Source of the DNA: DASSUW01 sp963835525
Lineage (GTDB): Bacteria; Actinomycetota; Thermoleophilia; Solirubrobacterales; Solirubrobacteraceae
Length of the DNA: 64,000 bases
Assembly (NCBI GenBank): GCA_963835525.1
Contig: CAWIFM010000008.1
Coordinates: forward strand, 1,426,001-1,490,000
Direction: 5' to 3'
The stretch's first letter is position 1, and each line of letters starts with the position of its first letter. The position numbers were made by a program, and so were the translations under genes. Below are positions 61,040 through 64,000 of this stretch, in pieces. The notes beneath the pieces were generated by a model. It was not told the DNA's origin. It saw only the letters and a list, made by a program, of their open reading frames with translations, and made no database searches.

Positions 61040-64000
61040 TGCTCCGCATCCTGCTCTTCGTCCCGCTGTGGATCTATCACCGGCTCGACGAGCTCGTGAC
61101 GGCGATCAGCGACGACCCGCTCGTGCGCGCCGCGGTCGAGGCCGATCTCGGGCTGCCGCCCGGGACGCTCGCCAACAAGGACCCGAAGTCCTGGCCCAAC
61201 CCGACGCCGGAGATCCGCGCCTACGTCACGGCCGCCAACCCGAGCGCCGAGCAGCTCAAGGTCACGTTCGAGGCGCTCGCGAAGTACTTCAAGTTCTGGT
61301 CGGACATCTTCGCCGCCGCGGAGACCGAGGACCCGTCGATCGTCGCCGACGAGCTGCTCTACCGGCTGCTGCAGACCACCACGGCCGAGCTGATCAAGTT
61401 CGACTATCCGACGGTCTACGCGCTGATGCGGCTGACCGGGGTGATCGAGCAGAACACGCGGCTGACGCTCGAGGAGGTGTTCGCGCCCGAGGTCGGCGCG
61501 AACATCTTCCGCAGGGAGTACTGGTCGGGCTGGCTCGATCGCTTCGAGGCCAACTACCTGCGCTTCCGGCTCGAGCAGCAGCCGGACATCCTGCCTCCTA
61601 CCGCGACCCCGAGCGTGAAGGACCGGCAGCTCGGCCTGCGCGTCTTCGGGCTCTCGGACCTCGGGTTGGGGCTGATCGCCTACCTCGCGTCGCGCTTCGA
61701 CGACACCGACTTCTACTACGGGTGGGAGATCGTGCCGCGGCCGCCCGCCCCGTTGGGCGGCACGCAGCCGGGCCGCGTGATCCCGATGGCCGACCACGTC
61801 GCGAGCCGCACCGCGACGGTCCGCGTCACGCGCGGCGGCCTCCAGGCCACGCTCGCCCAGGTCCTCTTCGAGGACCCCGACGGGCGCCTGGGCTGGCTCG
61901 TCTCGCTCGGCGGCAGCTTCAGCGCGGAACAGGTGTTCAAGCCGGCCTCGCGCCCGATCAAGGTCAAGGCCACGCTCGAGACACACGGCCAGGACGCGTC
62001 GGCCGTTCTGCGCTTCAGCGGCGCGTCGAGCTTCCAGGGCGCGCCGGGGGCGGGGCTCGAGCTGGAGATCGCGCCGGAGGCGACGTCCAACGTCCTGCCC
62101 CCGTTCGCCATCCCCAGCCCGACCGGCACACGGCTCGAGATCGGCGACTTCAAGCTCACGGGCGAGCTGAACGACGAAGCGGCCAGGCTGCGGATCGAGC
62201 TGCGCCGCACCGCGCTCGTGATCGTCACCGGCGACGCCGATCCGGTCACCAAGAAGGTGCTGCGCGAGTCCGAGACGCGGATCGACTTCGAGCTCGGCCT
62301 GACGATCGACACCGAGCACGGCGCCTACCTCGACGGCGGCAGCCGGCTCTCGACCACGATCGCGGTCAACAAGTCCGTCAAGGGCCTGCGGGTGCAGACC
62401 GTGGCGATCGCGCTGGCGCCCCGCAGCGCACCGGAGGGCGCCGCCGAGCTGCAGCTCGACACGACGACCGCGTTCAGCCTGTCGCTCGGCCCGCTGAAGC
62501 TGACCGTCGACGGCATCGGCGCCACCGTCGCGCTCGGCACCACCAAGGGCGAGGTGCCGGAGAACTCGGCACGGCTGATGGGCAAGTTCCTCTACATCGG
62601 CGACGTCGGCTTCCTGCCGCCCAAGGGGATCGGGATCGTCGTCGACGGCAAGGTCGTCACCGGCGGCGGCTACCTCTTCTACGACCGCGACAACAACCAG
62701 TACGCGGGCGCGCTGCAGCTCTCGCTCGGCAAGCGCTGGACGCTGACCGCGATCGGGCTGATGACCGCCGGCGACGCGGGCTTCTCGCTGCTCGTGATCG
62801 CCTCGCTCGAGTTCGTCCCCGCGTACCCGCTGTTCCTGGGGATCCAGCTCAACGGGATCGGGCTGCTGGTCGGCATCAACCGCACGATGGATCCCGAGGC
62901 GCTGCGCGCCGGCGTGCGCAACAAGACGCTGGACGCGATCCTGTTCCCGACCGACGTGGTCGCCAACGCGGCACGCTACGTCGCCGCGCTCAAGACCGTC
63001 TTCCCACCGGCGCCGGAGCATCATCTGCTCGGCTTCACGGTCAGCCTCGGCTTCGGCGCCAAGCAGGTGGTGCGCGCCGAGCTCGGCGTCGTGTACGAGT
63101 TCGGTGCGGGCCGCTGGGCGGTGGTCGGTCAGCTGCACGCCGCCTACCCGGCCGCCGCCGCCGAGAAGCTGCTCGAGCTGCACGTCGACGCGCTCGGCCT
63201 GTGGGATCCCGGGCGGAACGAGTTCTCGCTCGACGCGACGCTCTACGACTCGCACATCGGGCCCGTGAGCTTCACGGGCGACGTGGCCGTGCGCATGCGC
63301 AAGGGCGACGCGTCGTTCTTCCTGTTCTCGGCCGGCGGCTACCACCCCGAGTTCAACGTCCCGGCGGGCTTCCCGGCGCTGCGCAGGCTGACGATCGCCC
63401 TGGCCGACTCCGAGAACCTGCGGCTGAAGCTGAGCGGCTACGTCGCGATCACCTCCAACACGCGGCAGATCGGCGCGCGCATGGAGCTGTTCGTGAAGAT
63501 CGGGAGCGTCAGCATCGAGGGCATCCTGAGCTTCGACGCGCTGTGGCAGCCGGATGTCCGCTTCGTCGTCCTGTTCGACATCGAGTTCAAGCTCAAGTAC
63601 AAGGGCACGACGTTCTTCGGGGTCGAGGTGTCCGGCCGCTTCACCGGGCCGCACCCGAAGCGCGTGGTCGGCAAGTGGTCGATCGACCTGTGGCTGTTCT
63701 CGATCGGCGGCACGATCGACCACACGTTCGGCGAGGACCGGCCGCCCGCCGCGCTGCCCGCCGCCGACCCGATGCCGCCGCTGGTGGCCGCCCTCAAGGA
63801 CCCGGGCAACTGGAGCACCGACCTCGCGGGCGCCCCGACGCTCGTCACCCTGCGCCGGCGCGACGGCGTGTTCGTGCATCCGCTGGCCCGGATCGGCGTG
63901 CGGCAGACGGTCGTCCCGCTCTCGATCCGGATCGCGCGTTTCAGCGGCGGCGCGGTCGCCGGCGCGGGGATTTACGACATCACGTCGGCCACCGTCGGCG
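61039..64000 (+). CDS. Giant beta-rich protein, 3' end outside window (DUF6603-like)
   Basis: The frame from the ATG at 61039 (TGATG with the PhoD stop) is open to the end of the window, at least 987 codons. Residues about 1-190 are helical and acidic (EQLKVTFEALAKYFKFWSDIF). The rest is long beta-strand repeats with Gly/Thr-rich turns (IGDVGFLPPKGIGIVVDGKVVTGGGYLFYD, LNGIGLLVGINRTMDPEALRAGV, GFTVSLGFGAKQVVRAELGVVYEF). From memory this resembles large proteins annotated as DUF6603, sometimes next to phosphatases or injection-system genes; I cannot verify that. No signal peptide or catalytic motif. A long antisense frame covers it but is a shadow. Confidence 0.75.
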   Translation, partial: MLRILLFVPLWIYHRLDELVTAISDDPLVRAAVEADLGLPPGTLANKDPKSWPNPTPEIRAYVTAANPSAEQLKVTFEALAKYFKFWSDIFAAAETEDPSIVADELLYRLLQTTTAELIKFDYPTVYALMRLTGVIEQNTRLTLEEVFAPEVGANIFRREYWSGWLDRFEANYLRFRLEQQPDILPPTATPSVKDRQLGLRVFGLSDLGLGLIAYLASRFDDTDFYYGWEIVPRPPAPLGGTQPGRVIPMADHVASRTATVRVTRGGLQATLAQVLFEDPDGRLGWLVSLGGSFSAEQVFKPASRPIKVKATLETHGQDASAVLRFSGASSFQGAPGAGLELEIAPEATSNVLPPFAIPSPTGTRLEIGDFKLTGELNDEAARLRIELRRTALVIVTGDADPVTKKVLRESETRIDFELGLTIDTEHGAYLDGGSRLSTTIAVNKSVKGLRVQTVAIALAPRSAPEGAAELQLDTTTAFSLSLGPLKLTVDGIGATVALGTTKGEVPENSARLMGKFLYIGDVGFLPPKGIGIVVDGKVVTGGGYLFYDRDNNQYAGALQLSLGKRWTLTAIGLMTAGDAGFSLLVIASLEFVPAYPLFLGIQLNGIGLLVGINRTMDPEALRAGVRNKTLDAILFPTDVVANAARYVAALKTVFPPAPEHHLLGFTVSLGFGAKQVVRAELGVVYEFGAGRWAVVGQLHAAYPAAAAEKLLELHVDALGLWDPGRNEFSLDATLYDSHIGPVSFTGDVAVRMRKGDASFFLFSAGGYHPEFNVPAGFPALRRLTIALADSENLRLKLSGYVAITSNTRQIGARMELFVKIGSVSIEGILSFDALWQPDVRFVVLFDIEFKLKYKGTTFFGVEVSGRFTGPHPKRVVGKWSIDLWLFSIGGTIDHTFGEDRPPAALPAADPMPPLVAALKDPGNWSTDLAGAPTLVTLRRRDGVFVHPLARIGVRQTVVPLSIRIARFSGGAVAGAGIYDITSATVG

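Noticed and set aside
60865..63879. A 1004-codon open frame on the minus strand
   Set aside because: It is the antisense of the PhoD/giant-protein genes. Its composition is dominated by Arg, Ala, Gly and Val with no fold motifs, and the plus strand codes for clear proteins.

Overview
This is a GC-rich bacterial chromosome segment. The gene content (several ECF sigma/anti-sigma pairs, an actinobacterial-type sigma factor with a C-terminal SnoaL-like domain, many secreted beta-rich proteins with short basic C-terminal domains, GTG starts, stop/start overlaps in operons) suggests an actinobacterium. I favour the Thermoleophilia/Solirubrobacterales group, but that is inference. I saw no rRNA, complete tRNA, transposase, integrase or CRISPR array.

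Layout. 1-2391: the 3' end of a sarcosine/dimethylglycine dehydrogenase-type gene and a two-gene minus-strand unit (NAD(P)-binding protein, small membrane protein). 2782-8421: a conflict-system-like island on the minus strand. A caspase-fold protease, a beta/helical-repeat protein and a ComEC-like metallo-beta-lactamase-fold protein form one coupled operon. A patatin with an internal membrane block lies downstream, separated by a broken MBL-type gene. 8910-17137: a secreted crystallin/CARDB protein, a frameshifted methyltransferase, and a small winged-helix protein divergent from a Vps62-like / FAD oxidase / dipeptidase operon. 17414-29333: a sugar-catabolic region (Gfo/Idh dehydrogenase, RbsABC-type importer, TIM-barrel epimerase, and a giant secreted ThuA/glucose-dehydrogenase/cupredoxin protein). 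29463-32044: an MMPL transporter and a small anchored protein. 32373-45056: a six-gene coupled operon of extracellular copper proteins. It opens with a 1597-aa beta-rich/beta-helix protein, continues with three multicopper-oxidase-like proteins and a small anchored protein, and ends in a CopC-CopD-subtilisin fusion. A divergent two-component system (45282-46983) flanks it, with Pho-box-like direct repeats between. 47057-57683: a cupredoxin, a CPA2 antiporter, flavin enzymes, two tail-to-tail sigma/anti-sigma pairs, a secreted beta-helix protein, a cupin and a SigJ/SigG-like sigma factor. 58061-64000: a PhoD-like phosphatase coupled to a giant beta-rich protein that runs off the window.

Two patterns cut across the window. 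First, a dispersed repeat of about 200 bp contains the 3' half of a tRNA-Leu(GAG), a terminator hairpin and an inverted-repeat hairpin. It has four large copies (8.6, 17.2, 32.1 and 48.9 kb) and partial ones near 1.2, 2.7 and 57.7 kb. Second, at least seven genes carry single-base frameshifts that are simply repaired by adding or removing one base, many in homopolymers. Either the assembly has indel errors or the region is decaying.

The best candidates for an undescribed system are the caspase/MBL/patatin island, the CopCD-protease copper operon with its putative Pho-like control region, and the tRNA-Leu-derived repeat family.
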